A stretch of DNA of 64,000 bases from CAKRJP01 sp963589425. Lineage in GTDB: Bacteria; Bacillota; Clostridia; Lachnospirales; Lachnospiraceae. A model generated the notes under the pieces. The model was given only the letters and a program-made list of their open reading frames with translations, did no database searches and was not told the DNA's origin. The translations under genes and the position numbers were made by a program. Location of the stretch: the NCBI GenBank assembly GCA_963589425.1, contig CAVAKZ010000001.1, positions 69,462-133,461 on the forward strand. Reading direction: 5' to 3'. Positions 42,351 through 51,223 of this stretch are shown in pieces; positions within the stretch are counted from its first letter, which is position 1, and the number at the start of each line of letters is the position of its first letter.

Positions 42351-42629
42351 CTATCCCAAGTAACCCATGAACAATCCAGGTGCAACGAAGATCAAAAGAA
42401 GTCCCGTTACGAAACCGTAAATACCGGTTGTCTCTGCAAGAGCAACACCAAGAAGCATGGTAGAAGTTACATCACTTTTACACTCCGGCTGTCTTCCAAT
42501 GGCTTCCAAAGCCTTAGCAACTGCGTTACCTTCACCAATACCAGGTCCAACACCGGCAATAAGTGCAAGTCCGGCACCAATTCCACAACCCATTAATGCA
42601 ATACCTTTAGCAAGTACTGTAAAATCCAT
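42351..42629 (-). CDS. atpE: ATP synthase c subunit with two-carboxylate motif
   Basis: A 92-residue hairpin protein of two membrane helices joined by an 'RQPE' polar loop. In helix 1 'GPGIGEGNAVAKALEA' puts Glu at residue 33 where most Na+ enzymes have Gln. In helix 2 'ALAETTGIYGFV' carries the ion-binding Glu66 with Thr67 and Tyr71. This pair of carboxylates has been described in Fusobacterium nucleatum and is linked to sodium binding with an extra proton. The ATG at 42629 has AGGAGGAATTTATT upstream. Sodium coupling is inferred from the motif. Confidence 0.96.
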   Translation of the reverse strand: MDFTVLAKGIALMGCGIGAGLALIAGVGPGIGEGNAVAKALEAIGRQPECKSDVTSTMLLGVALAETTGIYGFVTGLLLIFVAPGLFMGYLG

Positions 42630-42683
42630 AATAAATTCCTCCTAAATAAACTTAAGATATTTTTTGTATTTAGTATTTAATTT

Positions 42684-43445
42684 TTACTCTTCTCCGGCTT
42701 CCTGAGCGATATACATAATCGTCAGCATACTGAAGATAAATGCCTGCATACACGAAGTAAACCAGTCAAAATAGAATCCTGTAATAGCAGGAATACCTAC
42801 GTCAAAGATTGGTATCTGGGCAAGCAAGTGTCCCACAGCCCCCGGAATCAGTCCAAGAACTGCTGTGCTGAGAACCGCCAAAGATCCATAAATCAGACCA
42901 CTGATAACGATTCCCGAAAAAATATTTCCGAAGTGTCGACAAGCCATGGAAACCGGTGTCGAAATTTCCCCCAGAATATTAAATGGCGTCATAACAAAAA
43001 TCGGCTCTGTGAAGCCCTTTAAGTATCCGCCAAGGCCGTTTGTCTTAAGCTTCTGATAGGTGATCATAATAAATACAACCACTGCCCATGCAGCCTCTGT
43101 AGACAAATCGGCGGTAGGGCTTCTAAGCCCTGTTAGGCTGATGAGATTAGATACAAGGCTGGTACTGAATAATGCCCCAACAAAAGGTATCATGTAACGG
43201 AATCTCTCTCCCATGTTACCAATCACAAAATTATTCAGGGTCTCAACGATCATTTCCGCTGCCGCTTGCCGCTTGGAAATGTTTTCTACCTTGAGATCTC
43301 TTGTTAGCCAAATGCACAATCCCGTAATAATGATCATGACAATCCAGCTAACCACCAACGTCTCACTAATCTGAAGATCTCCTAATATCGGAATGTTAAG
43401 CGGAATGGTGAAATACACTTTAGGTCCGCTAATATCTATATTCAT
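42684..43445 (-). CDS. atpB: ATP synthase a subunit
   Basis: A 253-residue, highly hydrophobic membrane protein that forms the ion half-channels against the c ring. 'TPFNILGEISTPVSMACRHF' includes the essential arginine of the a subunit in 'CRHFGNIFSG', and 'FDWFTSCMQAFIFSMLTIMY' is the C-terminal helix pair. The ATG at 43445 follows GGAGGTGAG. It is the first of the conserved B-E-F-H-A-G-D-C block and lies 92 bases after atpI. Confidence 0.95.
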   Translation of the reverse strand: MNIDISGPKVYFTIPLNIPILGDLQISETLVVSWIVMIIITGLCIWLTRDLKVENISKRQAAAEMIVETLNNFVIGNMGERFRYMIPFVGALFSTSLVSNLISLTGLRSPTADLSTEAAWAVVVFIMITYQKLKTNGLGGYLKGFTEPIFVMTPFNILGEISTPVSMACRHFGNIFSGIVISGLIYGSLAVLSTAVLGLIPGAVGHLLAQIPIFDVGIPAITGFYFDWFTSCMQAFIFSMLTIMYIAQEAGEE

Positions 43446-43537
43446 AGTCTCACCTCCATTCTAAATTTCAAGAATTTCCGATATTCATGCATCCTATATT
43501 CAATTGTATGTAAAACTGCGAACAGTGTTTACCTAAG

Positions 43538-43954
43538 TTATTTCTTATCCTTCTTATCTCTCCATAACACAGATAATTTCATCCCCCAGGATGGGAAAAG
43601 CAAGGGCAAAATTCCTGCCACTAAATGAAAAAAGGGAAGTAGGGCTACTAAAATAACCCAGATCAATAAAATCCCCATTCTCCAGGAATAGCTAAGCTTC
43701 ATTTTCTGTCTTGCCTGGTCCTGGTCTTCGGTAGCTGCCACATCCTGTACTGTTACTGCCATAAGATAAAAATTAGCAACCGTAACAACTCCCCCTAGGA
43801 TTCCTGACAGGAAGACCCGATAATCCAAGGCTAGCTTCTCCGGAGAAACAAGATGTGCCACCACAAAGACAATCCACATAAGGATTACCCCTACCAATGT
43901 GTAAATCGCCACATTAGTCATCTCTTTTTTTGATGCCGACTGAAGTTTACTCAT
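43538..43954 (-). CDS. atpI: ATP synthase subunit I family membrane protein
   Basis: A 138-residue protein with four predicted membrane helices ('VAIYTLVGVILMWIVFVVA', 'FLSGILGGVVTVANFYLMA', 'ILLIWVILVALLPFF', 'VAGILPLLFP'). This is the arrangement of ATP synthase subunit I proteins, chaperones for c-ring assembly. The GGCxVTxxNF motif ('GGVVTVANFYL') is typical. The ATG at 43954 has AGGAGG 7 bases upstream. It sits between atpZ and atpB. Confidence 0.85.
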   Translation of the reverse strand: MSKLQSASKKEMTNVAIYTLVGVILMWIVFVVAHLVSPEKLALDYRVFLSGILGGVVTVANFYLMAVTVQDVAATEDQDQARQKMKLSYSWRMGILLIWVILVALLPFFHLVAGILPLLFPSWGMKLSVLWRDKKDKK

Positions 43955-43997
43955 AGTTCCACCTCCTACATATGACTGTTACTATATATGACCATAA

Positions 43998-44309
43998 CTA
44001 CATATGACTGTTAAAAGACACACCGGATCTTTTTTTCTTCTCCTTATCTTCCTTCTTCATAATGCGAAGATAAAGCCTGTAAGCTACCATAAAGGAACTT
44101 CCCAGCCCAAAAACAAATCCCACAATATAGATCCAAAGTCCTATTCCGGTATGGGCCGTAAGCCACCAAGAGCCTAGGACGCATAGGATGGTAGGTGTTA
44201 GGAGGGATAGCCCGAATTGGGTGACCATTGTAATATTCTTCATAAAGTCGGAAAATGCAAAGAATTGCTGCATAGATGTCTTAGAATGTCTTTCCGGCTG
44301 TTTATCCAT
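43998..44309 (-). CDS. AtpZ/AtpI-like membrane protein
   Basis: A 103-residue protein with two membrane helices (about 28-50, 55-77) and a very basic tail. 'TMVTQFGLSLLTPTILCVLG' and 'GFVFGLGSSFMVAYRLYLRI' match AtpZ (an F0F1 accessory protein, sometimes annotated as gene 1). It precedes atpI by 43 bases and follows trmL by 64. Proposed to help the c ring or magnesium/ion transport in AtpZ/I complexes. Confidence 0.72.
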   Translation of the reverse strand: MDKQPERHSKTSMQQFFAFSDFMKNITMVTQFGLSLLTPTILCVLGSWWLTAHTGIGLWIYIVGFVFGLGSSFMVAYRLYLRIMKKEDKEKKKRSGVSFNSHM

Positions 44310-44373
44310 AAACCGAGTCCCCCCTCAACAACAACTTTACTCAAGGATCCAAATTACTGACCCGCCCCAATAG

Positions 44374-44868
44374 TTACCAATTATTCAAATGGTGAAGATG
44401 CCCTTCCAAATTCATATGTTCAAAATGATTCTGTCTAAGGGCTTCATAAAGAACCACTGCCACAGAATTCCCCAAATTCAAGGACCGAATATCTCCCACC
44501 ATAGGAATTCGGATACAGTTTTCTTTATTCTCCACCAAAATCTCTTCCGGAATTCCGGCGCTTTCCTTTCCAAACATAATATAACAATCCGGTTCGTAAG
44601 AGGCCTCTGTATATACCTTCTGCCCCTTGGTGGTTGCCATATAAATCTTAGCATTTGGATTCTTCTCTAAGAATTCCTCATAGTTTACATAAGTAGTGAC
44701 ATCCAGGTCCTTCCAGTAATCCATACCTGCCCTTTTTAGATTTTTCTCGTTCAAGCGAAAACCTAAAGGTTCGATCAAATGGAGTCTGGTATTTGTGGCC
44801 ACACAGGTGCGGCCGATGTTTCCTGTATTAGCCGGAATTTCCGGCTCAAATAAAACGATATTTAACAT
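44374..44868 (-). CDS. trmL: tRNA (cytidine(34)-2'-O)-methyltransferase
   Basis: A 164-residue SPOUT methyltransferase. 'PANTGNIGRTCVATNTRLHL' at the N-terminus, 'FGKESAGIPEEIL' and 'IRIPMVGDIRSLNLGNSVAV' at the knot are the conserved signatures. TrmL methylates position 34 of some leucine tRNAs using S-adenosylmethionine. It is upstream of the atp genes on the same strand and may be the first gene of that transcript. Confidence 0.93.
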   Translation of the reverse strand: MLNIVLFEPEIPANTGNIGRTCVATNTRLHLIEPLGFRLNEKNLKRAGMDYWKDLDVTTYVNYEEFLEKNPNAKIYMATTKGQKVYTEASYEPDCYIMFGKESAGIPEEILVENKENCIRIPMVGDIRSLNLGNSVAVVLYEALRQNHFEHMNLEGHLHHLNNW

Positions 44869-44930
44869 ATTTTTCGCATCCTTCTAAACTGATTTTGCAG
44901 GCCTCATTTTGCACCTACATCAATGCTTTT

Positions 44931-44960
44931 ATTGTAAAAGGAATCTCCATTAATAGTCAA
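44931..44960 (-). promoter_or_regulatory. Promoter before trmL and the atp genes
   Basis: On the minus strand TTGACT, an 18-base spacer and TACAAT stand about 65 bases before the trmL ATG. No promoter is visible in the short gap between trmL and atpZ, so this may drive the whole ATP synthase operon. A second, weaker TATAAT lies further upstream at about 45008-45013. Confidence 0.5.
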
Positions 44961-45082
44961 TGAATTTCTATCCAGCCCAGACTCTGTTATTTTCTTAACT
45001 ATATTATAGGTTAGATTATTCTAAATAGCATGTTCTTTTTTTAGTACTTCCCAACTGCATTCACAGTCCCTTGTTAGAATCT

Positions 45083-45124
45083 AAAAAAAGCAGCGGCCAA
45101 GATCCCAAAAATCCTTGCCGCTAC
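45083..45124 (-). terminator. Terminator after the aminotransferase gene
   Basis: GC-rich stem of about 12 pairs with one bulge and a short loop (arms of AGCGGC and GCCGCT), followed on the minus strand by CTTTTTTTAG. It lies 30 bases past the aminotransferase stop. Confidence 0.8.
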
Positions 45125-45153
45125 TCGTAGAACTTTTTTGCTTCTTTGTTCCT

Positions 45154-46323
45154 TTATTTGTTTTCTCGAAGTCTTGTAATAAACTTCTCCAGTCTTCCCA
45201 GGGCTTCTTTCAAATCCGCCAGAGAATAAGCATAGGATACGCGGATAAAACCTTCCCCACAATCACCAAAGGCTGTTCCCGGTACTACTGCTACTTTTTC
45301 TTCCATCAAAAATCTGGTTGCAAATTCCTCCGCTGTCATTCCAAATTCCTGAATATTGGGGAATACATAAAAAGCACCAAAAGGCTCAAAACAGGAAAGA
45401 CCCATGCGCTTAAATTCATGCATCAAGAAACGTCTTCTTTGATTATAGGCTTCCCTCATCTCCTGCACTTCCGGATCACAGTGGCGAAGCCCCTCCACAG
45501 CAGCATATTGGCTGTTAGTTGGTGCACACATAATCGCATACTGATGAATCTTAATCATCTGCTCTAAGATTGCCTTGGGTCCGCAGGCATAGCCAAGTCT
45601 CCATCCGGTCATAGCAAATCCCTTGGAAAATCCATTGATCACAATGGTTCTCTCCTTCATTCCTGGGAAGGCTGCAATGGATACATGGTCACTTCCATAG
45701 GTAAGTTCTGAATAAATCTCATCAGAGATTACGTAAATGTCATTCTCGATGATTACATCTATCAAGGGTTCCAAATCTTCTTTGGTCATAATACTTCCCG
45801 TAGGATTATTGGGGAAGGGTAATACCAAAAGTTTGGTCTTGGGAGTAATTGCTGCTTTTAATTCATCTACAGTTAATTTGAATTGATTCTTCTCCTGAAG
45901 TTCAATAGGCACCGGCACTCCGTCTGCCAATACTGCACAGGGCAGGTAAGATACATAACTTGGCTGAGGGATCAGCACCTCATCTTGCGGGTCCAACATG
46001 GCACGCATAGCCATGTCGATACCTTCGCTGCCACCTACCGTAACCATAACTTCTGTAGACGGATCATAGCTTACCTGAATTTTTCTCTCTAAATATTTAC
46101 AAATTTCTTCTTTTAATTCTTTTAATCCAGCATTGGAGGTATAGAAGGTACGCCCTCTCTCCAAAGAATAGATACCTTCCTCACGGATTCTCCAGGGAGT
46201 ATCAAAGTCCGGCTCACCAACACCCAGAGAAATGGCATCCGGCATCTCACTTACTACATCAAAAAATTTACGAATACCGGAAGGCTGGATCTCAACAACT
46301 TTTTTTGCTAACGGATTTCTCAT
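45154..46323 (-). CDS. Class I/II pyridoxal-phosphate aminotransferase
   Basis: A 389-residue aminotransferase. 'GVGEPDFDTPWRIREEGIYS' is the N-terminal motif, 'LPFPNNPTGSIM' contains the conserved Asn-Pro-Thr-Gly, and 'VINGFSKGFAMTGWRLGY' contains the PLP-binding lysine in 'FSKGF'. It is related to aromatic/aspartate aminotransferases of the PatA group; the substrate is not clear. Its start overlaps the stop of the Lrp gene by one base (TAATG), a coupled pair. It lies next to an Lrp-family regulator, which commonly governs amino-acid metabolism. Confidence 0.9.
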   Translation of the reverse strand: MRNPLAKKVVEIQPSGIRKFFDVVSEMPDAISLGVGEPDFDTPWRIREEGIYSLERGRTFYTSNAGLKELKEEICKYLERKIQVSYDPSTEVMVTVGGSEGIDMAMRAMLDPQDEVLIPQPSYVSYLPCAVLADGVPVPIELQEKNQFKLTVDELKAAITPKTKLLVLPFPNNPTGSIMTKEDLEPLIDVIIENDIYVISDEIYSELTYGSDHVSIAAFPGMKERTIVINGFSKGFAMTGWRLGYACGPKAILEQMIKIHQYAIMCAPTNSQYAAVEGLRHCDPEVQEMREAYNQRRRFLMHEFKRMGLSCFEPFGAFYVFPNIQEFGMTAEEFATRFLMEEKVAVVPGTAFGDCGEGFIRVSYAYSLADLKEALGRLEKFITRLRENK

Positions 46324-46814
46324 TATGGTGTCACCAACATCCTTTCTGACTTATTCTCCTCTGTCAATACAGTTCCGTGATCCTTGTATTTCTTTAGTAC
46401 AAAATGAGTAGCTGTACTGATTACATTGTCGATAGTAGAAAGCTTGCTAGAAACAAACTTCGATACCTCAAGCAACGTTTTTCCTTCCAAAGAAACTAAT
46501 AAGTCATATCCACCGGAAATCAAGTAAACTGCCTGAACCTCCGGATAATTTCCGATACGGACAGCTGTGTCATCAAAACCTGCATCTCTTTGAGGAGTTA
46601 AACGCACCTCGATCAAAGCATTGACATGCTCCTCCCCTGCCTTCTCCCAGTTAATCAGCGTATGATATCCGCAAATAATCTGCTCTTTTTCCATCGCTGC
46701 CAATTCATTGGCAATACTTACCTCATCGCTGTCTAAAAGAACTGCCAGTTCTCCAAGATCTACACGACTGTTCTTCTCCATATATTTCAATATCTGTTTT
46801 CTAAACTTGTCCAT
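46323..46814 (-). CDS. Lrp/AsnC family transcriptional regulator
   Basis: A 163-residue protein: winged helix-turn-helix (about 1-55) and an AsnC ligand-binding domain ('VNALIEVRLTPQRDAGFD', 'VQAVYLISGGYDLLVSLEGK', 'STIDNVISTATHFVLKKY'). Such proteins sense amino acids. I use the ATG at 46814, with GGAGG 8 bases upstream; the earlier in-frame ATG at 46829 precedes that site. Its start overlaps the end of the AIR-synthase-like gene by 14 bases. It likely controls the downstream aminotransferase gene. Confidence 0.9.
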   Translation of the reverse strand: MDKFRKQILKYMEKNSRVDLGELAVLLDSDEVSIANELAAMEKEQIICGYHTLINWEKAGEEHVNALIEVRLTPQRDAGFDDTAVRIGNYPEVQAVYLISGGYDLLVSLEGKTLLEVSKFVSSKLSTIDNVISTATHFVLKKYKDHGTVLTEENKSERMLVTP

Positions 46815-47700
46815 GATTGCTTCCTCCATACATTTTCAAAATTTCATCCGGAGCCGGTCGATCAATATATCGAACTTCCTCTCCATTATGCAAGACCTTG
46901 TCATTGTTGTCTGTCAACTTTCCAATAACACTTGCCTTTATATGATTCCGATTTAGCTCATCTGCCAAGGCTTCTCCCTGATCTGCCACAATTAACATAC
47001 ATCCGGCAGAAGCCAACTGGTAAGGGTTGATTCGATAGTGTTCGCACACTTCGATAGTTTCCTGTAAAATATTTAATTTCTTCATATCCAAGTCAAGCCC
47101 CTCATCAGCCTCCTTCGCCAGATCCCACAGGGCGGCTAAAATCCCGCCTTCCGAAACCTGCCTGATAGCAGATGAGCCTCCGGCTTTTGCAACAGATATG
47201 GTAGGTCCGGCAAACAAATATTGCCGGAAAGATCGAATCTGTTCTATGAATACAGGGGCAAATCTTTGCTTAAGCTCCTGTTCTTTCTCATCTAATATTC
47301 GAAGCATTCCTTCCATTCCAATGTAACCGGCCAGTACAAGATCCTGTCCGGCTCGGAGGGTATCCTTGTTCCAAGCCTCCTCTTTAGGAGCCTTGGCCAC
47401 TCCTGCCACACTTACCATAGGAAGAGCCAGACCCCCATGTTTTTTATGGTTCATTTCCATAAGTTCTATATCATGTAACCTACAGGCTTCCTTCACTTCT
47501 CTTTCAATAGCATGGAGCCGTGAATCAAAAGTATATTCCGGCATCTCGATCCGTACAGAAACTGCCAGATCAGAGGCCGCCGCTGCCCACAGATCATTTG
47601 CCGCCGCCGCCAGAGCGTATACTCCCGTATAGCCGGAATGTCCATATAAAGTTGTGACTGTATTCAGAATTTCTCCATCTGAAGTTTGAACCCTAAGCAT
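46801..47700 (-). CDS. AIR synthase-related (HypE/PurM-fold) protein
   Basis: A 299-residue protein with the PurM/HypE C-terminal fold: 'VSEGGILAALWDLAKEADEG' is the diagnostic loop and 'INPYQLASAGCMLIVAD' the next strand. In the N-terminal half 'ALAAAANDLWAAAASDLAVS' matches the second part of the PurM N-terminal domain but the first ~50 residues, with the Asp pair that binds ATP-magnesium, are absent. Therefore it may bind a nucleotide weakly or have lost catalysis. It is upstream of an Lrp regulator and aminotransferase. Not purM, hypE or thiL by length or motif. Confidence 0.75.
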   Translation of the reverse strand: MLRVQTSDGEILNTVTTLYGHSGYTGVYALAAAANDLWAAAASDLAVSVRIEMPEYTFDSRLHAIEREVKEACRLHDIELMEMNHKKHGGLALPMVSVAGVAKAPKEEAWNKDTLRAGQDLVLAGYIGMEGMLRILDEKEQELKQRFAPVFIEQIRSFRQYLFAGPTISVAKAGGSSAIRQVSEGGILAALWDLAKEADEGLDLDMKKLNILQETIEVCEHYRINPYQLASAGCMLIVADQGEALADELNRNHIKASVIGKLTDNNDKVLHNGEEVRYIDRPAPDEILKMYGGSNHGQV

Positions 47701-47730
47701 GTCACTCCTCCTAATTTCTACTGGTATTTT

Positions 47731-49260
47731 CTAGTATAGCATAGCCGACGCCTGACTAATAGCGCTGGTAATGGTGCTGGCATCCTGGCTGGAAACAGCA
47801 GAGCTTACCAAGGCCGAGGCCGAAGCATTATCACAGGCGATTCCCACAGAAATAATCTGATCCGACTTGGTATACTCACTGGTATTTACAATATCACGGC
47901 TTACTTCCACACCGTCCTCATATACAATCTTCCAAAGTTCTGCACTCATACCATTGGAAGCCGCCCCTGTGTATTCCATACTTCCAAGAGCTGCCTCAGA
48001 ATCCGTTACATAAGTGGTATCATATTCCTCCGTGGAAAGCACCTCGCTCTCAAATTCTATAGTTCTTCCCTTATCTCTGGTATCCTTTCCGTATATGGTA
48101 AAGGTAAGATTATCATCGGAGTCTATTTCTCCGGAAATATAAATCGGAGAGTCATAGTTATTCTTGATACGAAATTCCATAACGCCGGTGGCTACTGCCG
48201 CATCCCTGGCAGGATCTACATAGGTTACCTGCATGGAATGATTGTGTCTTTCTACCACTTCCAGTTCCGCATAAAGCACTGCATTATATAAGGTCGATGT
48301 CACCTGACAAACTCCACCGCCGTAGGTTTGCTCCACTTCGCTTCCTGCATAACTATTTCCTAATATATATCCATGTTCCTCATCATAGGGCCCCATGGTC
48401 TCATCGGCTGCCAGTTCCTCTCCCGGCTGAAGCACAATTCCATTTAAACGGCTGGTTCCCGTCTCCACATTAGTGCGCTTATCTCCTGTTCCAACATATG
48501 TAGTATAGGTTCCCAGCACATCTGTCATCTCTTTTAGGTCATCAGCAGTAAGGCTAGGCTTTTCCTTAGTAACTTTCATTTCCACCGAAAGGGCACTTCC
48601 ATCCCAATTATTATTAAGAGCCTGAAGAATTTTCTTTACAGAAGCCTTCACATCAATCTTCTTGCCATCCTTGGCATCCTGGACCTTAATCTTACCCTTC
48701 TTAGTGGTAGTAAGCTTAGCATTCTCTGCAGCTACCACTAGATCCGAAGACTTCTCATCAAGAAAGGCTTTCGCTTTCTTCTCCTTAAGAGAAAATACGG
48801 CCGCAACCTCATGAGACTTCTTTTCTAGGCTGTGCATTTTTCTGTAACGAGAAAACAATCCACCTTTTTTTCCATAATCAAAGGCCTGGTCCACCAAGTC
48901 ATCAACATCCTTATATTTTAGCCCCAGATTCTTTAAGCTTGCTATCTGAGATTTATCATCTACAGTCAGGGTGATTTCCACAGACTTTAAATCCTTAAGC
49001 TTGGATTTTAAGGCACTTTTTGCCTCCTCTTTTGTCATTCCTCCAACTGCCACATCTCCGATATAAATGTTATCTGCAATCACATCCTTGGGATATGCGG
49101 ATAAGGCAAATAGTAAAATTCCTGACACAATTACCCACAAGGCAACTACTGTAGCCAGAGAAATCCTTATGATATATCTCATATGGTAACGTCTGCCGCG
49201 ATTTTTTATTCTATTTCTTCTTTTTCTGCTTTTAATGCCGGTAGACCTTCCCTTGGCCAT
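47731..49260 (-). CDS. VanW family protein with peptidoglycan-binding domains
   Basis: A 509-residue protein: a very basic cytoplasmic start, one membrane helix (about 29-50), PG_binding_4-like region (about 60-250, 'IYIGDVAVGGMTKEEAKSAL') and a VanW domain ('NSYAGSEVEQTYGGGVCQVT', 'VVERHNHSMQVTYVDPARDA'). A C-terminal beta part with 'GIACDNASASALV' follows. It is a wall-associated extracytoplasmic protein of the YoaR group; its biochemical role is not established. It lies 30 bases before the AIR-synthase-like gene and 81 bases after a small membrane protein gene. Confidence 0.9.
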   Translation of the reverse strand: MAKGRSTGIKSRKRRNRIKNRGRRYHMRYIIRISLATVVALWVIVSGILLFALSAYPKDVIADNIYIGDVAVGGMTKEEAKSALKSKLKDLKSVEITLTVDDKSQIASLKNLGLKYKDVDDLVDQAFDYGKKGGLFSRYRKMHSLEKKSHEVAAVFSLKEKKAKAFLDEKSSDLVVAAENAKLTTTKKGKIKVQDAKDGKKIDVKASVKKILQALNNNWDGSALSVEMKVTKEKPSLTADDLKEMTDVLGTYTTYVGTGDKRTNVETGTSRLNGIVLQPGEELAADETMGPYDEEHGYILGNSYAGSEVEQTYGGGVCQVTSTLYNAVLYAELEVVERHNHSMQVTYVDPARDAAVATGVMEFRIKNNYDSPIYISGEIDSDDNLTFTIYGKDTRDKGRTIEFESEVLSTEEYDTTYVTDSEAALGSMEYTGAASNGMSAELWKIVYEDGVEVSRDIVNTSEYTKSDQIISVGIACDNASASALVSSAVSSQDASTITSAISQASAMLY

Positions 49261-49341
49261 CTATCTCCTACTCCTATCTCAATTTCTGTCTTTCCGCATT
49301 TCTCACTTCTTTACTTACGCAAAAGCTCCATACCCCAGCGA

Positions 49342-49443
49342 CTATACTAAATATGGAAGAATTGTGGTGGCGATCATGGCTACAATAATAACAACAATAA
49401 TAATGGCCATGATTCTTCTTACTTTATTATCATGAAAATTCAT
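49342..49443 (-). CDS. 33-residue small membrane protein
   Basis: ATG at 49443, TAG at 49342. The product begins 'MNFHDNKVRR' followed by one membrane helix ('IMAIIIVVIIVAMIATTIL') and ends 'PYLV'. AGGAG lies 11 bases upstream, a slightly long spacing. It falls in the gap between the radical-SAM gene (29 bases) and the VanW gene (81 bases) on the same strand, so co-expression is likely. Basic residues before the helix mean the N-terminus is cytoplasmic. Too short for a family call. Confidence 0.6.
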   Translation of the reverse strand: MNFHDNKVRRIMAIIIVVIIVAMIATTILPYLV

Positions 49444-49472
49444 ATTTTCCAAATCTCCTTTTTCCAACCATT

Positions 49473-51182
49473 CTATACTTTTTGCAGTCCATTTGCAAGA
49501 AAGGTTTTAGCTTCTTGATTCAAAGGATTTCTGTTTTCATAGTCAAAGAGGATATAAGCATCCTTGCTTTCAAAATATTCCAAATGCGTCATACGGCGCA
49601 ATTGGTTTTTATCATAATTTTTATAATCCGGAAGAAATTCATGGGTCTCTTCCTCTTTCTGATAAAACTCCCTCAAAAATTCCTTAGACACCTTATAGTC
49701 TCCCGCAAACTCCGGCCGGGACTTTGCATTTTCCCTAAGATAATAATCGAAAGTCAAAAGATCTCTAAAAATTTCTTTTTTACCTTTATGATATCTTTCT
49801 ATATATTGAAGCAAGATATCATACCTGGCGCTTCGCTTATGATTTACCTTATAAAGCCCTGCCTCCTCGTAAAAGGCTCCCAATTGGTCATACATAGAAA
49901 AAGCCGAAGCATATTCCCTCTCCAAGGCTTCCATAGTATGGGTAAACTGGCGACTATTATAGTAAACCTCCACCATTTCCTCCACCATCTTCAAACGAAT
50001 CACATCCTCATAGCTCAACCATTTGGTATAGAGAACCTCATAGGGCGGACGGTTCTTGTGGGCAAGGCCATAAGTCTTCTGCCCGGATTCCATATAGGAC
50101 CCCTTCAGGACCTTCAAAAATCCCAACTGCAGCTGCTCCGGTTTTAATTCATACACATCATCAAAGGATTTTGCAAAACTTCCAACATCTTCAAAGGGAA
50201 GCCCGGCTATAAGATCCAAATGCTGATGAATGTTTCCAGCCTTCTGAATCTTCCTTACCACCTCTGCCACTCTGGCAAAGTCCATAACCCTTCGAATTTC
50301 TTTAATGGTTTTCTGGTTGGTGGACTGAACTCCAATCTCCAATTGAAAAAGTCCTGGCCTCACACCACTTAAAAATTCAATTTCCTGGTCTGTCAAAAGG
50401 TCTGCCGCAACCTCAAAATGAAAATTTGTAATCCCCTTATCCTGGTCTGCCAGAAATTTCCAAATCTCCATAGCATGATCATGTTTACAATTAAAGGTAC
50501 GATCTACAAATTTCACCTGGGGCACCTGATGATCAATAAAAAACTGAAGTTCTTTTTTCACAAGATCCAAATCCCTAAAGCGCAGTCTTTTATCTACGGA
50601 AGACAAACAGTAGCTACAGGAAAAAGGGCATCCACGGCTGCTTTCGTAGTAGATAATCTTGTGCTCAAAAAGGCTGATATCCTTATATACGAAGGGAACC
50701 CGGCTTAGGTCCATAATTTCTCTCCAGGAATTTTCTACAGGCTGGCCCTCCGCTCCCCGGTAGGTAATCCCCTTAATATAATCCAAGGAGAGGTCTTCTC
50801 CAGAGCACCAAAGTTTACAAAGCTCCGAAAAGGTTTCTTCCCCTTCTCCCTTCATAACACCTGTCACCTCCGGCAGTCTTCTTAACACATCCGCAGAATC
50901 ATAGGAGACCTCCGGACCGCCTAGCCAAATAGGAAGCTTTGGTCTTAGCTTATGAATTTCACGAATCAAGGCTTCCACATAATCCAGATTCCAAATATAG
51001 CAGGAGAAGCATAAGACATCCGGCTTTCTCTTGTAAAGATCCATAAGGATCTCATCAATTTGCTGATTGATGGTATATTCCGCCAGCTCCACTTCCGGGC
51101 ATTTAGAATAGGCCTTTAAGCTATATACAGCCAAATTTGAATGAATATATTTTGCATTTACTGCTGTCAATAAAATCTTCAT
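49473..51182 (-). CDS. B12-binding radical SAM protein (DUF4080)
   Basis: A 569-residue protein. N-terminal cobalamin-binding-type domain (about 1-135; 'ILLTAVNAKYIHSNLAVYSL'), radical SAM domain with the CxxxCxxC iron-sulphur motif in 'RGCPFSCSYCLSSVDK' (about residue 185), then 'FVDRTFNCKHDHAMEIW' and a C-terminal DUF4080 region (about 420-560). It would transfer methyl or similar groups or modify a still unknown substrate. The ATG at 51182 has AGGAG 8 bases upstream; sequence further upstream overlaps the SRP RNA promoter and is not coding. Confidence 0.92.
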   Translation of the reverse strand: MKILLTAVNAKYIHSNLAVYSLKAYSKCPEVELAEYTINQQIDEILMDLYKRKPDVLCFSCYIWNLDYVEALIREIHKLRPKLPIWLGGPEVSYDSADVLRRLPEVTGVMKGEGEETFSELCKLWCSGEDLSLDYIKGITYRGAEGQPVENSWREIMDLSRVPFVYKDISLFEHKIIYYESSRGCPFSCSYCLSSVDKRLRFRDLDLVKKELQFFIDHQVPQVKFVDRTFNCKHDHAMEIWKFLADQDKGITNFHFEVAADLLTDQEIEFLSGVRPGLFQLEIGVQSTNQKTIKEIRRVMDFARVAEVVRKIQKAGNIHQHLDLIAGLPFEDVGSFAKSFDDVYELKPEQLQLGFLKVLKGSYMESGQKTYGLAHKNRPPYEVLYTKWLSYEDVIRLKMVEEMVEVYYNSRQFTHTMEALEREYASAFSMYDQLGAFYEEAGLYKVNHKRSARYDILLQYIERYHKGKKEIFRDLLTFDYYLRENAKSRPEFAGDYKVSKEFLREFYQKEEETHEFLPDYKNYDKNQLRRMTHLEYFESKDAYILFDYENRNPLNQEAKTFLANGLQKV

Positions 51183-51223
51183 AAGTGCTCCTTTTGATAT
51201 ACATGAATTTACGATCCCACGGA

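Noticed and set aside
49235..49435. 66-codon plus-strand frame at the VanW/small-protein gap
   Set aside because: It overlaps the real 33-residue minus-strand gene and its hydrophobic end is the mirror image of that gene; the start lacks a ribosome binding site.
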